A DNA stretch of 64,000 bases. Origin: Formosa sp. Hel3_A1_48 (GTDB taxonomy: Bacteria; Bacteroidota; Bacteroidia; Flavobacteriales; Flavobacteriaceae). The stretch spans positions 989,501 to 1,053,500 of the forward strand of contig NZ_CP017259.1 in NCBI RefSeq assembly GCF_001735715.1. Reading direction: 5' to 3'. Of this stretch, positions 33,913-43,221 are shown piece after piece. How positions within the stretch are numbered: position 1 is the first letter of the stretch; each line of letters starts with the position of its first letter. A program made the position numbers and the translations under genes. The notes beneath the pieces are model-generated. The model was not told where the DNA came from and did no database searches. It worked only from the letters and a program-made list of their open reading frames with translations.

Positions 33913-36900
33913 TTAAAATGAAATATTTAGTCCTAAAAGGAATTGTCTTGTTACAGGATAAAAACCTGGGTCAATTCCTCCACCTATGGCATCTCCAGTA
34001 GTTGCCGCTGGGTCAAATCCTTTATACTTTGTAAATGTAAAGGCATTGTTTACAGATCCGTAAACTCTTAGTTTAGAAATCCCAGCTTTTTCAATAGCCG
34101 ATGAAGGCAAGCTGTATCCTAGTTGAATGTTTTGGATTCTTAAGAAAGAAGCATCTTCAACAAAGAAATCTGAAAATAATTTATTGGAAGTCGCCCCGGT
34201 AGTAGCTCTTGGAACTTCATTACTAGTTCCAGGACCGGTCCAACGATCTAAGTAGTAATCTAGTCTATTGACATTTTTTTGATCTCTTTCATAGTTACGT
34301 ACCATGTCTTTTCCAAGCTCTGCATAAGCATAAGCTGAAAAATCAAAATTCTTATAGTTTATTCCAATATTGAAACCCATAATGTAGTCAGCTATTGGTT
34401 TACCTATAAATGTACGGTCATTGGCATCAATCTCACCATCACCATTGACATCCACAAATCTTAGGTCACCCGGTTGAGCTGCATTACCCAAACCTGCTTG
34501 AGATGGGTGCGCATCAACTTCAGCCTGACTTTGAAATATTCCATCAGTTTGAAGTCCATAAAAATAACCTATTGGTTGACCAACTTCCATTCGTGATGGA
34601 GCTAATTGACCAATCCCGAAAGACCCTCCTTCAATTGCAACATCGCTGTTGATTGAAGTTACTTCTCCGTCAAGATTAGTGACATTGTAACTTACATTGT
34701 ATGACAAATTATCGTTGATCTCATTTGCATAGTTAAACATCAACTCGAGTCCTTTAATTCTTGTTGTTCCAGCATTTACTATAGGCGTTCCAGAACCAGG
34801 AGCTGTGGCTCCAAGAATTCCAGAAAATGGAAGGCCAGGAATTAAAAGGTCTACACGGTCTTCAACAAAATAATCGGCAACAATTTCTAATTTATTATCA
34901 AATATTTTCGCATCTAAACCAATATCAAGTTTTTCTGCAGTTTCCCATGAAGCTACAGAATTCGGTAAGGGCCCAAGCGCAGTACCGTTGGTCAAAGTAT
35001 TATCAAATACATAAGTGGCTTCTCCGTTAAGTGATGCTCTATACAAGTCACTTCCAACTAAGTTTCCTAGTGTACCGTACGATGCTCTCAATTTTAAGAA
35101 GTTTATAAAATTAACGTTTTCCATGAACGATTCTTCAGAAACTTTCCAACCAGCAGTTGCTGATTTGAAATAATCTACTCTATAATCTTGAGCAAATGCA
35201 GAGGAAGCATCTCTACGCAACATTGCAGAAATTAAATACTTCCCTTTGAAGTCGTACTGAAGACGTGCAAAATAAGACAAAAGTCGGTTATCATATGTGT
35301 ATGACCCATTTTCTTTAGCCTCATTTGTTCCAGTGGTAAGTGCTATATCAGCAAATGCCCAGGAGTTGTTAGGAACATCATATCCGGTTGCAAATAATCC
35401 ATCACCCCAATCTTTAGTCACGGCCATACCCAATGTAATTTCAGCATTGTGGTCGTTTAAGAATGTTTTTTTGTAGTTAAGAAAACTATCCCATGTATAA
35501 GAATTAAATTGTTCTTTACTTTGATTTACTGTACTTCGTGTTGTGTTGAATACCTTACCTGCTCCATATTCAACAATTGGTGAGAACTTTTTCGCCTTGT
35601 CAGAGTATGACTTGAACCCCATACGCGTTGTTGCAGTCAAGCCATCCAAGACTTTATATTCTATTTGGAAATTCCCTTCAATACTACTTCCAAAATAGGA
35701 GTTGTAGGTGTCTCTTATCTGAGAAAATGGATTAATAATCTCGTTACCAAAAGCGCCATTCAAATCTTCTTGATCTAAGGCATACAATGGCGAATAACTC
35801 AATGCATTAAACAATACTGAGCCTAGGCCAGATTCATTAATGGTTTTGCGCTCATTAGCGAAATAGTTTAGGTTTAGCGTTGTTTTTAAACGTTCATTGA
35901 CGTCAATTCCTAATCTAAGCTTGACGTTATCTCTTTTGAAGTTGGATTTATTACTCGCAATAATACCTTCTTGATCTAGATGTGATGCTCCAAGGTAATA
36001 AGTAATTGCATCAGTTCCACCAGAAAGACTTACATTATGATTTGTGATCATGGCTTGATCAAAAAGGTTGTCTTGCCAATCGTTGTCGTTTTCTAAATTA
36101 TTTAGATTTGGGTAAGGAATAGTTTCTCCATTTGCAGCATAACTTTCGTTTATTAATGCTGCATACTCTGAACCGTTGAGCAGAGACAATTTCTTAGTGG
36201 TCTCTTGAACACCTGAGTATACATTGTAAGACACTTGAGGTGCAGAGTTTTTAGAACCACTTTTTGTGGTGACTAAAATAACACCATTAGCTCCTAATAT
36301 TCCGTATATAGCGGCTTGTGCGTCCTTAAGAACAGTTAATGATTCAATATCGTCTGGGTTGACGCTATTCATAGAAGCTACATAACCATCTACAATAACA
36401 AGAGGATCATTACTGCCATTAGTACTTACACCACGAACAAGAACACGAAATCCACTTCCTGGAGAACCAGATGCTGTAGTTACAGAAACTCCTGCAGATC
36501 TACCTTGAAGTGCTTGCGCTACATCGACTGGCTTAAGTTTCTCAATAGTTTCAGACTTGATCATAGAAACTGCTCCTGTAAGATCTTTTCTGCTTTTTGA
36601 TCCATATCCAATTAGCACAACTTCATCCAAAGATTCGTTATCTTCTTCAAGATTGACTTGCATGTTAGCTGTAGCTGCAAGTTCTTGTGTCTTAAACCCT
36701 ATGTAAGTAAATACAATAATTGAATTTTGAGAAACACTACTTAATGAGAAATTACCATCAAAGTCAGTGACTGCTCCATTATTTGTGTTTTTTACTAGGA
36801 CGTTAACTCCAGGAAGCGGCATTCCATCCGCGCTGGATTTTACAGTTCCAGTTACTGAAAACGATTGCGCAAATGCATATGAGGAGCAAAGAGCAATCAT

Positions 36901-36927
36901 CAGTATGGAATAAAATATTCTTTTCAT
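33913..36927 (-). CDS. SusC/RagA family TonB-linked outer-membrane transporter
   Basis: 1004 residues. A signal peptide (1-20) leads to a CarboxypepD_reg-like domain (about 22-100: GTVKSSADGMPLPGVNVLVK). The plug domain (about 110-230) carries VLIGYGSKSRKDLTGAVS and the SusC signature DPLVIVDGYVASMNSVNP with IYGILGANGVILVTTKSG. The remainder is a 22-strand barrel ending FLLGLNISF. It imports oligosaccharides into the periplasm using TonB energy. It is the first gene of PUL 1. Upstream lies a 226-base regulatory region with 17-base direct repeats, then the sensor-regulator gene. Confidence 0.96.
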   Translation of the reverse strand: MKRIFYSILMIALCSSYAFAQSFSVTGTVKSSADGMPLPGVNVLVKNTNNGAVTDFDGNFSLSSVSQNSIIVFTYIGFKTQELAATANMQVNLEEDNESLDEVVLIGYGSKSRKDLTGAVSMIKSETIEKLKPVDVAQALQGRSAGVSVTTASGSPGSGFRVLVRGVSTNGSNDPLVIVDGYVASMNSVNPDDIESLTVLKDAQAAIYGILGANGVILVTTKSGSKNSAPQVSYNVYSGVQETTKKLSLLNGSEYAALINESYAANGETIPYPNLNNLENDNDWQDNLFDQAMITNHNVSLSGGTDAITYYLGASHLDQEGIIASNKSNFKRDNVKLRLGIDVNERLKTTLNLNYFANERKTINESGLGSVLFNALSYSPLYALDQEDLNGAFGNEIINPFSQIRDTYNSYFGSSIEGNFQIEYKVLDGLTATTRMGFKSYSDKAKKFSPIVEYGAGKVFNTTRSTVNQSKEQFNSYTWDSFLNYKKTFLNDHNAEITLGMAVTKDWGDGLFATGYDVPNNSWAFADIALTTGTNEAKENGSYTYDNRLLSYFARLQYDFKGKYLISAMLRRDASSAFAQDYRVDYFKSATAGWKVSEESFMENVNFINFLKLRASYGTLGNLVGSDLYRASLNGEATYVFDNTLTNGTALGPLPNSVASWETAEKLDIGLDAKIFDNKLEIVADYFVEDRVDLLIPGLPFSGILGATAPGSGTPIVNAGTTRIKGLELMFNYANEINDNLSYNVSYNVTNLDGEVTSINSDVAIEGGSFGIGQLAPSRMEVGQPIGYFYGLQTDGIFQSQAEVDAHPSQAGLGNAAQPGDLRFVDVNGDGEIDANDRTFIGKPIADYIMGFNIGINYKNFDFSAYAYAELGKDMVRNYERDQKNVNRLDYYLDRWTGPGTSNEVPRATTGATSNKLFSDFFVEDASFLRIQNIQLGYSLPSSAIEKAGISKLRVYGSVNNAFTFTKYKGFDPAATTGDAIGGGIDPGFYPVTRQFLLGLNISF

Positions 36928-36975
36928 AAAAATCGGTTTGTTTGTTTTTTGTTAAATTTATCATAACATAATGTT

Positions 36976-37026
36976 GTGGTTGAAAAATTTACCGCTACAA
37001 AAAATATACATCTACTAAAAAAATAC
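36976..37026 (-). promoter_or_regulatory. Three imperfect 17-base direct repeats upstream of susC
   Basis: On the minus strand GTATTTTTTTAGTAGAT, GTATATTTTTTGTAGCG and GTAAATTTTTCAACCAC follow each other without gaps (37026 to 36976). All share GTA followed by an A/T tract. They lie 49-99 bases before the susC ATG, where a direct-repeat activator could bind. High AT content makes chance a real possibility. Confidence 0.35.
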
Positions 37027-37153
37027 AAATCGACGTATAAATTATGTTTACAGGTTAGGTTTGGGGAGAGTACTAGAGAATTAAAGTTAAATTGTTTTCT
37101 TAAATTACATTATTGTTTGGGTAGTGTATGGTTTTTTTTAAAAAAAAATGAAA

Positions 37154-39949
37154 TTACAACTCTAGAATATAATTCGCTAGGCTTGTTTTTGGTGGTAAAT
37201 CCATCTTTTTTCGCAAACGATATCGCTTGACCTCAACACTTCTAGGTGATATATTCAGCAACGGTGCTATCTCTTTTGATGATAAATTGAGTCTTAAATA
37301 CGCACAAAGCTTTAGGTCATTTGGCGTAAGTTTTGGATGGTTTTGTTTGACTAATTTTAAGAAGTCCTTGTCGGCATTGTCAAATGCCTCTTTAAATAAT
37401 TTCCAGTCGTCAGTATTATTTAGATTTTTATCAATGATTTTTATCACCTTATTGATACCCTGTGAAGAACTCTCTTCCTTGATTGCTGTTTTAATGGTAT
37501 TTAAAAACTCGTTTTTCTTGATTAAACTCATTGTTGAGATGGCTAGTTCACGATTTTTACTTTCAATATCTAACTCGAGTTTTTCATTTTTTAGTTGCAT
37601 TAATTTTTGATTAGTTTCTAGCTCATTAAGTGCCATTTCTTTTTGTGACTTAAGTAGCAACTGTTGCTGTTGGCGCTTGTAATATCCTTTGTAAATAATA
37701 TGGATAATTACAGAAAAAATAAGAAGAAGTATTACATAAATAGCTATAGCTACAGCGGATAAATACCATGGGCGCTTGATAATGAATGGAAAAGAAGCAA
37801 CATTTATAGTTTCTGTGTCTCCTATTTTGCCTTTAACCTTAAAAACATACTTGCCATAAGGAAGATTTTCAAATATTTGAGTGCTCTGTGGCTGCCAATT
37901 AGACCAATCTTCGGACCAGCCTTCTAGCTTATATGCGTAATTCAAGTCTACTATATTTCCATACTGTGGAATGTTATAACTAAAGTTTAGGTTGTTGTTT
38001 TTGTAATTTAATGTTGGTGATTGATATAAGTCCAATGTAGTTCTAGGCTCATTATTGACGTTTGCCTGTATGTAGTTTATTTGGATGTTCTGCCGATTTT
38101 CCTGCCTTGGAGTATCCACTTTCAGAACGAAATAGCCATTAGAAGACCCCAACAAATAATCAGAATCATTAATTTTTGTGAGGTTTTCAAATCCTACAAC
38201 TACTTTTCTAAAATTAGGTATCGACACCGGTATTTCCTCCAAGTTTGGCTTATCACTTAAACTTCCAGGACTCATAAGCAAGAGGTTATTGTCGGCAAAA
38301 CACCATTTGATTTGATCGGTTCCGTTGACATCCAAAATGGTAGATGTTGAATTGTAGCTGTCCAAAACATCAGAAATAAATGGATCTTTGGTAAATGACC
38401 CTGTTGAATCATCTAATTTATAAACCCCATTGGCAGAAGTATAATAATAACTGTTTGAGAAATTTATAAAGTTTGAGCCAAAGCCAAAATCAATCGAATC
38501 TATTATCCTCGTATCATTTACTTTTTGAAAATCATTGGACAATTCCAAGACATGTAAACCCCGTAATTCGTGATTAACATAAAGCCTTAGTCCATTGAGT
38601 TGAAAAAAACGGCTGGAGATATCAAAGCCTTGAATTTTGTTTCGATATTTCCAACGATTGGATTTGTTTTCTAGCACGTGAAGACCAGAATAATTTCCTT
38701 GTAAAATTAAATTTGTTTCTTTAATTTTCTTGAAATCCCAAGTTCCATTAGCATCAAATATTTTTGTTTTTATTCTACCATCTGCTACAACTAAAGTTCC
38801 TAAATCGTGACCGCAAAAAAGTTGATCATCAATAACTTTTAACACCCATACCTGGCCGCTTGTCCCCTCAACAAAATCAAAATCTCCAGAACTATCTTTT
38901 GATTTCTTGAACAGGCCCTGATTTGTGCCAAGATATAAATCATTATTATGAACTACAGAAGTGTAAACAGTCCCTATTTTTCCTTTTGCATCATTATAAA
39001 CCCTAAATCTTGATGATAAATTCACATGACTTATTCCAATATCCATCCCTAACCAAATATTATTTTTTTGATCTTCAAAAATCGATAGAACCGTATTATT
39101 ACTCAGTCCTTTTTCATAACTCAATCTGTACTTGAGACGTCCATCATTTTCAATGTGAATCAATCCGTTTGAAATAGTCCCCAAAACCAAACTACCATCA
39201 CTAAGTTGTTTAGATGTATAAATGGTTAAGTCGTTTGTGTCTATGTTTAATTTCCAAGGGCTAACCTGGTTGTCCTTAACAAAATAAAAGCCATTTTTTG
39301 AGGTTATAAAGAGGAGTTTGTTGTCTATTATTGAAATCCCAACAAGTCGTGAAGCTATCAACGACGGATTGTCTGTTACTAATACCTCAATCCCATTAAC
39401 AATTTTGTATATCCCCTTATTTTTTTTTGCAAAATAAATAATCCCTTCAACATTAAATATATTCCAGATTTCATCTTTCGATTCAATGACACGGGTTTTC
39501 TTGGTATCCCTATTGAGCATATAAATTCTGGACAAGGATTGAAATAAAATCCAGTCATCTAGAACTTTAATATTCCAAAACTGTTCTTCTTCCAAAACAG
39601 ATATACCATACTCCTCAACAAGAGATTGATAAATTAGATCTCCATATTGATTGTGCTCCCAATAACCAAAGTCCATGTAACTGCCCGAGTAAACTTTTGA
39701 GCCATCAGCTTTTACAGATCGAACAATAGAGCTGTCATCAGTTGGATGAAGCTTCCACTTTGAACCATTGAATTCAAGAACCCCAGTATTATTAGCAAAA
39801 TACATTTTCAAATCATCAGATTGGGTAATACCCCAATTTTGATTTGCTGCATTGTATATCTCTGGGGGGAAAGTCATCACAGGGGGATGTTCTTGAGTAT
39901 GGCCCAAAAAGACAATATGGAAAAAAAGTGTAAATTTTAATAACCTCAT
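37154..39949 (-). CDS. Membrane-anchored sensor-regulator: propeller, Y_Y_Y and LuxR-type HTH domains
   Basis: 931 residues. A signal sequence (1-19) precedes a large periplasmic two-component-regulator propeller (about 30-610, with repeats such as LSIFEDQKNNIWLGMDIGIS). A Y_Y_Y domain follows (about 640-735: YAYKLEGWSEDWSNWQ), then one membrane helix (about 745-770), a coiled coil rich in Gln/Lys/Glu (about 775-830), and a C-terminal LuxR-type helix-turn-helix (about 865-931: LNLSSKEIAPLLNISPRSVE). There is no histidine kinase or receiver domain, so glycan sensing and DNA binding sit in one chain. The position before susC, in the same direction, suggests that it controls PUL 1. Confidence 0.88.
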   Translation of the reverse strand: MRLLKFTLFFHIVFLGHTQEHPPVMTFPPEIYNAANQNWGITQSDDLKMYFANNTGVLEFNGSKWKLHPTDDSSIVRSVKADGSKVYSGSYMDFGYWEHNQYGDLIYQSLVEEYGISVLEEEQFWNIKVLDDWILFQSLSRIYMLNRDTKKTRVIESKDEIWNIFNVEGIIYFAKKNKGIYKIVNGIEVLVTDNPSLIASRLVGISIIDNKLLFITSKNGFYFVKDNQVSPWKLNIDTNDLTIYTSKQLSDGSLVLGTISNGLIHIENDGRLKYRLSYEKGLSNNTVLSIFEDQKNNIWLGMDIGISHVNLSSRFRVYNDAKGKIGTVYTSVVHNNDLYLGTNQGLFKKSKDSSGDFDFVEGTSGQVWVLKVIDDQLFCGHDLGTLVVADGRIKTKIFDANGTWDFKKIKETNLILQGNYSGLHVLENKSNRWKYRNKIQGFDISSRFFQLNGLRLYVNHELRGLHVLELSNDFQKVNDTRIIDSIDFGFGSNFINFSNSYYYTSANGVYKLDDSTGSFTKDPFISDVLDSYNSTSTILDVNGTDQIKWCFADNNLLLMSPGSLSDKPNLEEIPVSIPNFRKVVVGFENLTKINDSDYLLGSSNGYFVLKVDTPRQENRQNIQINYIQANVNNEPRTTLDLYQSPTLNYKNNNLNFSYNIPQYGNIVDLNYAYKLEGWSEDWSNWQPQSTQIFENLPYGKYVFKVKGKIGDTETINVASFPFIIKRPWYLSAVAIAIYVILLLIFSVIIHIIYKGYYKRQQQQLLLKSQKEMALNELETNQKLMQLKNEKLELDIESKNRELAISTMSLIKKNEFLNTIKTAIKEESSSQGINKVIKIIDKNLNNTDDWKLFKEAFDNADKDFLKLVKQNHPKLTPNDLKLCAYLRLNLSSKEIAPLLNISPRSVEVKRYRLRKKMDLPPKTSLANYILEL

Positions 39950-40277
39950 TGTTAAACCAATTAAATTGCAAGAAAGTTAAGCTTATCTCTTGATTTGACT
40001 TGCAAAATACGAATTTTAAACAAAGTGAAGATAAAATTTAACACCCAAAGAGATACATATGATTTTTACCTACCATACAATAGTGTCAAATAATTATTTT
40101 TTAAATTAAAGTACAGCTCTGAGATTTATCATTTCTATATCTGTTAAAGGGATTATTTAGAACTCATTTAAGCTCTATCAACTATACAACAAGATTAAAA
40201 AATAACCATACATTAATTATTACATTAAATCACAATAATTGAAATAAAATTCAATAGGTAAAAACGCAAAACAAAAT

Positions 40278-40307
40278 GAAAAAGCAAAGCACCGCCGAAG
40301 CGATGCT
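40278..40307 (-). terminator. Orphan UUCG-tetraloop hairpin with T-rich tail
   Basis: On the minus strand AGCATCGC, TTCG, GCGGTGCT form an 8-bp stem with one G-U pair and an extra-stable tetraloop. TTGCTTTTTC follows. No minus-strand gene lies upstream, since tetR is divergent. The bases just before the stem, TTAATTGGTAGAGC, resemble a tRNA D-arm. It may end an unannotated small or antisense RNA, or be the relic of a tRNA region. Confidence 0.6.
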
Positions 40308-40393
40308 CTACCAATTAACCAATTTAACTTTGTAATAAGATATTAAATTACAATGTAAATATAGATCAGTATATAATACGCTGCAAGCGCTAT

Positions 40394-40444
40394 GTAACAA
40401 ACGGCTTATTGATGTAATAAACGGCAATCTGACGTAATAATCGG
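40394..40444. repeat. Three direct repeats with exact 20-bp period upstream of tetR
   Basis: GTAACAAACGG (40394-40404), GTAATAAACGG (40414-40424) and GTAATAATCGG (40434-40444) differ at only one or two positions and start exactly 20 bases apart. They lie 78-128 bases upstream of the tetR -7 box. Same-face spacing of nearly two helical turns suggests cooperative binding by a regulator. Confidence 0.75.
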
Positions 40445-40521
40445 GAAAAACAAGCATTAAAAAATATGTTTTTTTATGAAAATATTGGGAAATATTAATC
40501 ACTAATTAATAGTAATACTAT

Positions 40522-40529
40522 TATATTTG
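40522..40529 (+). promoter_or_regulatory. -7 box of tetR
   Basis: TATATTTG is an exact TAnnTTTG match. A start about 6 bases on would give a leader of only about 6-7 bases before the ATG at 40542. This rules out the in-frame TTG at 40527, which lies inside the box. Confidence 0.65.
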
Positions 40530-40541
40530 CATTGTTTTACT

Positions 40542-41210
40542 ATGGAAAATTCAAACTTGCAAATAAAAATAAGAAGCTCCCTTTTTTCTAAGGACCCTGA
40601 ATCCTCGGACTTAGGGAGGGACATCATTTCTAAAAGCATTGAAATGATTAATCTTTTGGGGTTTGAATCTTTTACATTCAAGAAACTCGGAGCAGCAATT
40701 GGCTCAAATGAAAGCTCAGTTTACCGCTATTTTTCCAATAAACACATGCTATTGGTATACCTTGTAAACTGGTATTGGAGTTGGATGGACTACAAAATTG
40801 TTTTAGAAACTTCAAAACTCAACAAAGCAGAAGATAAAATAAAAATGTCCATAGAGCTTCTTGTAGCTGATATCAAACAAGACAGTAATTTTTCTTTCAT
40901 TAATGAAGTTTTACTCAATAAAATTATTATTACTGAGTCATCCAAAGCGTACCACACAAAAGATGTTGACAACGAAAATGAGAAAGGATTTTATAAAACA
41001 TATAAACAGGTCGTTCAAAGGGTGAGTGATTTTATTATAGAATACAATCCAAAGTACGAGTTTCCGCACATGTTGGTGTCTACCATTATAGAAGGCGCAC
41101 ACCAACAGCGTTATTTCGCAGAACATCTGCCTGCACTAACGGATGTTGAAAAAGGTCAAAACAACATCATACGCTTTTATACAAACCTCATTATTAGCAC
41201 ATTGAAATGA
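40542..41210 (+). CDS. TetR/AcrR family transcriptional regulator
   Basis: 222 residues from the ATG at 40542. The N-terminal HTH is visible as DIISKSIEMINLLGFESFTF then KKLGAAIGSNESSVYRYFSN (about 27-67), the standard TetR pattern with recognition helix SSVYRYF. The rest is a helical ligand domain without identifiable specificity. The start is fixed by the promoter box overlapping the alternative TTG. The stop overlaps the ATG of the next small gene (ATGA). SulP and carbonic anhydrase genes follow, so it likely regulates anion/bicarbonate uptake or its own operon through the 20-bp repeats upstream. Confidence 0.88.
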   Translation: MENSNLQIKIRSSLFSKDPESSDLGRDIISKSIEMINLLGFESFTFKKLGAAIGSNESSVYRYFSNKHMLLVYLVNWYWSWMDYKIVLETSKLNKAEDKIKMSIELLVADIKQDSNFSFINEVLLNKIIITESSKAYHTKDVDNENEKGFYKTYKQVVQRVSDFIIEYNPKYEFPHMLVSTIIEGAHQQRYFAEHLPALTDVEKGQNNIIRFYTNLIISTLK

Positions 41211-41536
41211 TATTAAAGCCACTTTATAAAGTTTACTTTGCCCGTATTGTTTTTAGCAGTATTCTCGCTCTAACAATTATTCTTCAATCGGCAGCACCCG
41301 TTTTCGATTTAAGTTTTGACACAGATTACAATATAAATTGGAACGATTCAGATTCAAGTGAGTCCGATGTAGTTGATGTTGAAGAAAACGAACACAAGAA
41401 AGATTTTAACCCTTTACTTCATTTTTATTACCAATCGTGTACATACGGCTTAACCAATGCATGCTATCGTTTGCATAAACATTCTAACATACAACTAGAT
41501 ATAAATTTACCTCCTCCTGAGCAGTTTTGTGTCTAA
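41207..41536 (+). CDS. Small exported protein of unknown function
   Basis: 109 residues. A hydrophobic N-terminal segment (about 10-32, FARIVFSSILALTIILQSAA) suggests secretion or a membrane anchor. An acidic stretch follows (NWNDSDSSESDVVDVEENEH), then CTYGLTNACYRLHKH with two Cys, and the tail LPPPEQFCV with a third Cys. No family was recognised. The start overlaps the tetR stop by four bases, so it is coupled to the regulator. It lies 99 bases before the SulP transporter gene. The chain length and clean coupling support a real gene. Confidence 0.65.
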   Translation: MILKPLYKVYFARIVFSSILALTIILQSAAPVFDLSFDTDYNINWNDSDSSESDVVDVEENEHKKDFNPLLHFYYQSCTYGLTNACYRLHKHSNIQLDINLPPPEQFCV

Positions 41537-41635
41537 ATTGTAAAAAGACAGTCTCTTTCGTAAAACTATCACAAACATCATTAACCTAATTAATCTTTTT
41601 TTTAAAAAATTAAGAAAACCAATTTATAATTAATC

Positions 41636-43192
41636 ATGAATCATTTAAGTCCTTTTAAAAATTTAAAATCTGATATTCCTGCTAGTATTGTTGTATTCTT
41701 TGTTGCACTCCCTTTATGCTTAGGTATAGCCTTAGCCAGTGGTGCCCCATTGTTTTCTGGCCTAATTGCTGGAATTATTGGGGGTATTGTTGTTGGATTA
41801 CTCAGCGGCTCTGCTATTGGAGTTAGCGGCCCAGCAGCGGGATTAGCAGCTATCGTTTTAACCTCTATTGGAACGCTTGGCGGTTTCGAAAACTTTTTAC
41901 TTGCTGTTGTTCTAGGTGGTGTCATACAAGTTCTTTTTGGTGTACTCAAGGCTGGAGTAATTGGCTATTACTTTCCTTCATCTGTGATCAAGGGCATGTT
42001 AACAGGAATAGGAATCATCATTATCATAAAACAAATTCCTTATTTCTTTGGCTACGACAAAGTACTTGCTGCAAATGCAAGTTTTACAGAAATGTCTAAC
42101 TTCATTAGCCCTGGAGCTACACTTATCGCCTTTATCGGCCTAGGCATCTTAATTTTGTGGAATACTTGGTTGAGTAATGCGCATAAATTTTTTCAAATCA
42201 TACAAGGCCCAGTTGTGGCAGTTGGAGTAGGAATATTATATTTTATATTAACTAAAAATAATCCCAGCTGGCAAATAGAATCGGCCTTATTGGTGAATGT
42301 TCCAATACCAGGTGATATCAACTCGTTTCTTGGGCAATTTTCTAGTCCTGATTTCAGTCAAATAAGTAATCCTGAAATTTGGTTAACAGCCTTCACAATC
42401 GCACTTGTGGCAAGTTTAGAAACCTTACTATGTGTTGAAGCCACAGATAAATTAGATCCAAGAAAAAGAGTTACTCCGACAAACAGGGAGCTTTTTGCAC
42501 AAGGAACCGGAAATATTATTTCGGGCTTAATTGGGGGGCTCCCAATTACACAAGTTATTGTACGCAGTTCAGCGAATATTCAATCTGGTGGAAAAACAAA
42601 AACATCGGCAATTGTCCATGGTTTTTTGTTGTTGCTTTCAGTATTAATTATTCCAAAGCTTCTTAACAATATTCCGTTATCCGTTCTTGCATCCATATTA
42701 TTAGTTGTTGGATATAAGCTTGCTAAACCTAAACTATTTATTTCTATATACAAGCAAGGATGGAAGCAGTTTGTTCCGTTCATAGTTACCGTACTTGGAA
42801 TCATCTTTACAGATCTTCTAATTGGAATTGGACTAGGATTAGCGGTTGGTGTAATTGTTGTTCTTATTAAAAGCTTCCAAAACTCGCACTTTTTACACAT
42901 AGAAGACAAAAGCAATGGAGTCCGAAAATTAAAAATGACTCTTGCAGAAGAAGTTACATTTATAAATAAAGGAGCAATTCTCAAAGAACTAGAAGCGATT
43001 GAAAAAGATACTAATCTAGAAATTGATGTTCGAAAAACACGTTTTTTAGACTATGATATTATTGAAATTCTCGAAGATTTCTCACTCAAAGCCAAAAATA
43101 GAAATATTGATATCACTCTAATATCTGAACGTGGAACAGTAAAAAACCCCGAAAGTTTTATTGAATTTTTTAAACTACGCCCTACGGCATAA
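41636..43192 (+). CDS. SulP family anion transporter (bicarbonate or sulfate)
   Basis: 518 residues. Membrane core about 10-420 (LKSDIPASIVVFFVALPLCL, SGPAAGLAAIVLTSIGTLGG, IIKQIPYFFGYD) and a C-terminal STAS-like domain about 430-518 (MTLAEEVTFINKGAILKELE, VRKTRFLDYDIIEIL). SulP proteins exchange or symport sulfate, bicarbonate and related anions. The beta-carbonic anhydrase gene 29 bases downstream points to bicarbonate import, as in BicA-type systems; this is inference from pairing. It acts in the inner membrane. Expression may be governed by the TetR regulator upstream. Confidence 0.93.
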   Translation: MNHLSPFKNLKSDIPASIVVFFVALPLCLGIALASGAPLFSGLIAGIIGGIVVGLLSGSAIGVSGPAAGLAAIVLTSIGTLGGFENFLLAVVLGGVIQVLFGVLKAGVIGYYFPSSVIKGMLTGIGIIIIIKQIPYFFGYDKVLAANASFTEMSNFISPGATLIAFIGLGILILWNTWLSNAHKFFQIIQGPVVAVGVGILYFILTKNNPSWQIESALLVNVPIPGDINSFLGQFSSPDFSQISNPEIWLTAFTIALVASLETLLCVEATDKLDPRKRVTPTNRELFAQGTGNIISGLIGGLPITQVIVRSSANIQSGGKTKTSAIVHGFLLLLSVLIIPKLLNNIPLSVLASILLVVGYKLAKPKLFISIYKQGWKQFVPFIVTVLGIIFTDLLIGIGLGLAVGVIVVLIKSFQNSHFLHIEDKSNGVRKLKMTLAEEVTFINKGAILKELEAIEKDTNLEIDVRKTRFLDYDIIEILEDFSLKAKNRNIDITLISERGTVKNPESFIEFFKLRPTA

Positions 43193-43221
43193 TAATTTAT
43201 AACAATTAAAATATAAAAATA

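Larger units (their letters stand above)
39950..40541. other. 592-bp intergenic region between the sensor-regulator and tetR
   Basis: No credible protein-coding frame was found. It holds the divergent promoters of the two flanking genes, an orphan UUCG hairpin with T-tail (40278-40307), an inverted repeat TTGTAAT/ATTACAA (40330-40353), and three direct repeats with 20-bp spacing (40394-40444). The stretch 39950-40270 is plain AT-rich sequence in which no structure was seen. Confidence 0.7.

Noticed and set aside
40288-40325. Possible tRNA gene on the minus strand (TTAATTGGTAGAGC plus a GC-rich stem)
   Set aside because: Only the D-arm-like part is present. There is no acceptor stem, no anticodon arm of correct geometry and no TTC loop. 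The hairpin fits a UUCG terminator better.
40308-40502. 64-codon minus-strand frame in the tetR upstream region
   Set aside because: It runs through the 20-bp repeats and has low-complexity, non-protein-like composition. No start context or relatives recognised.
40527-40541. TTG start adding five residues to the TetR regulator
   Set aside because: The codon lies inside the TATATTTG promoter box, so it would not be in the transcript. ATG at 40542 is preferred.
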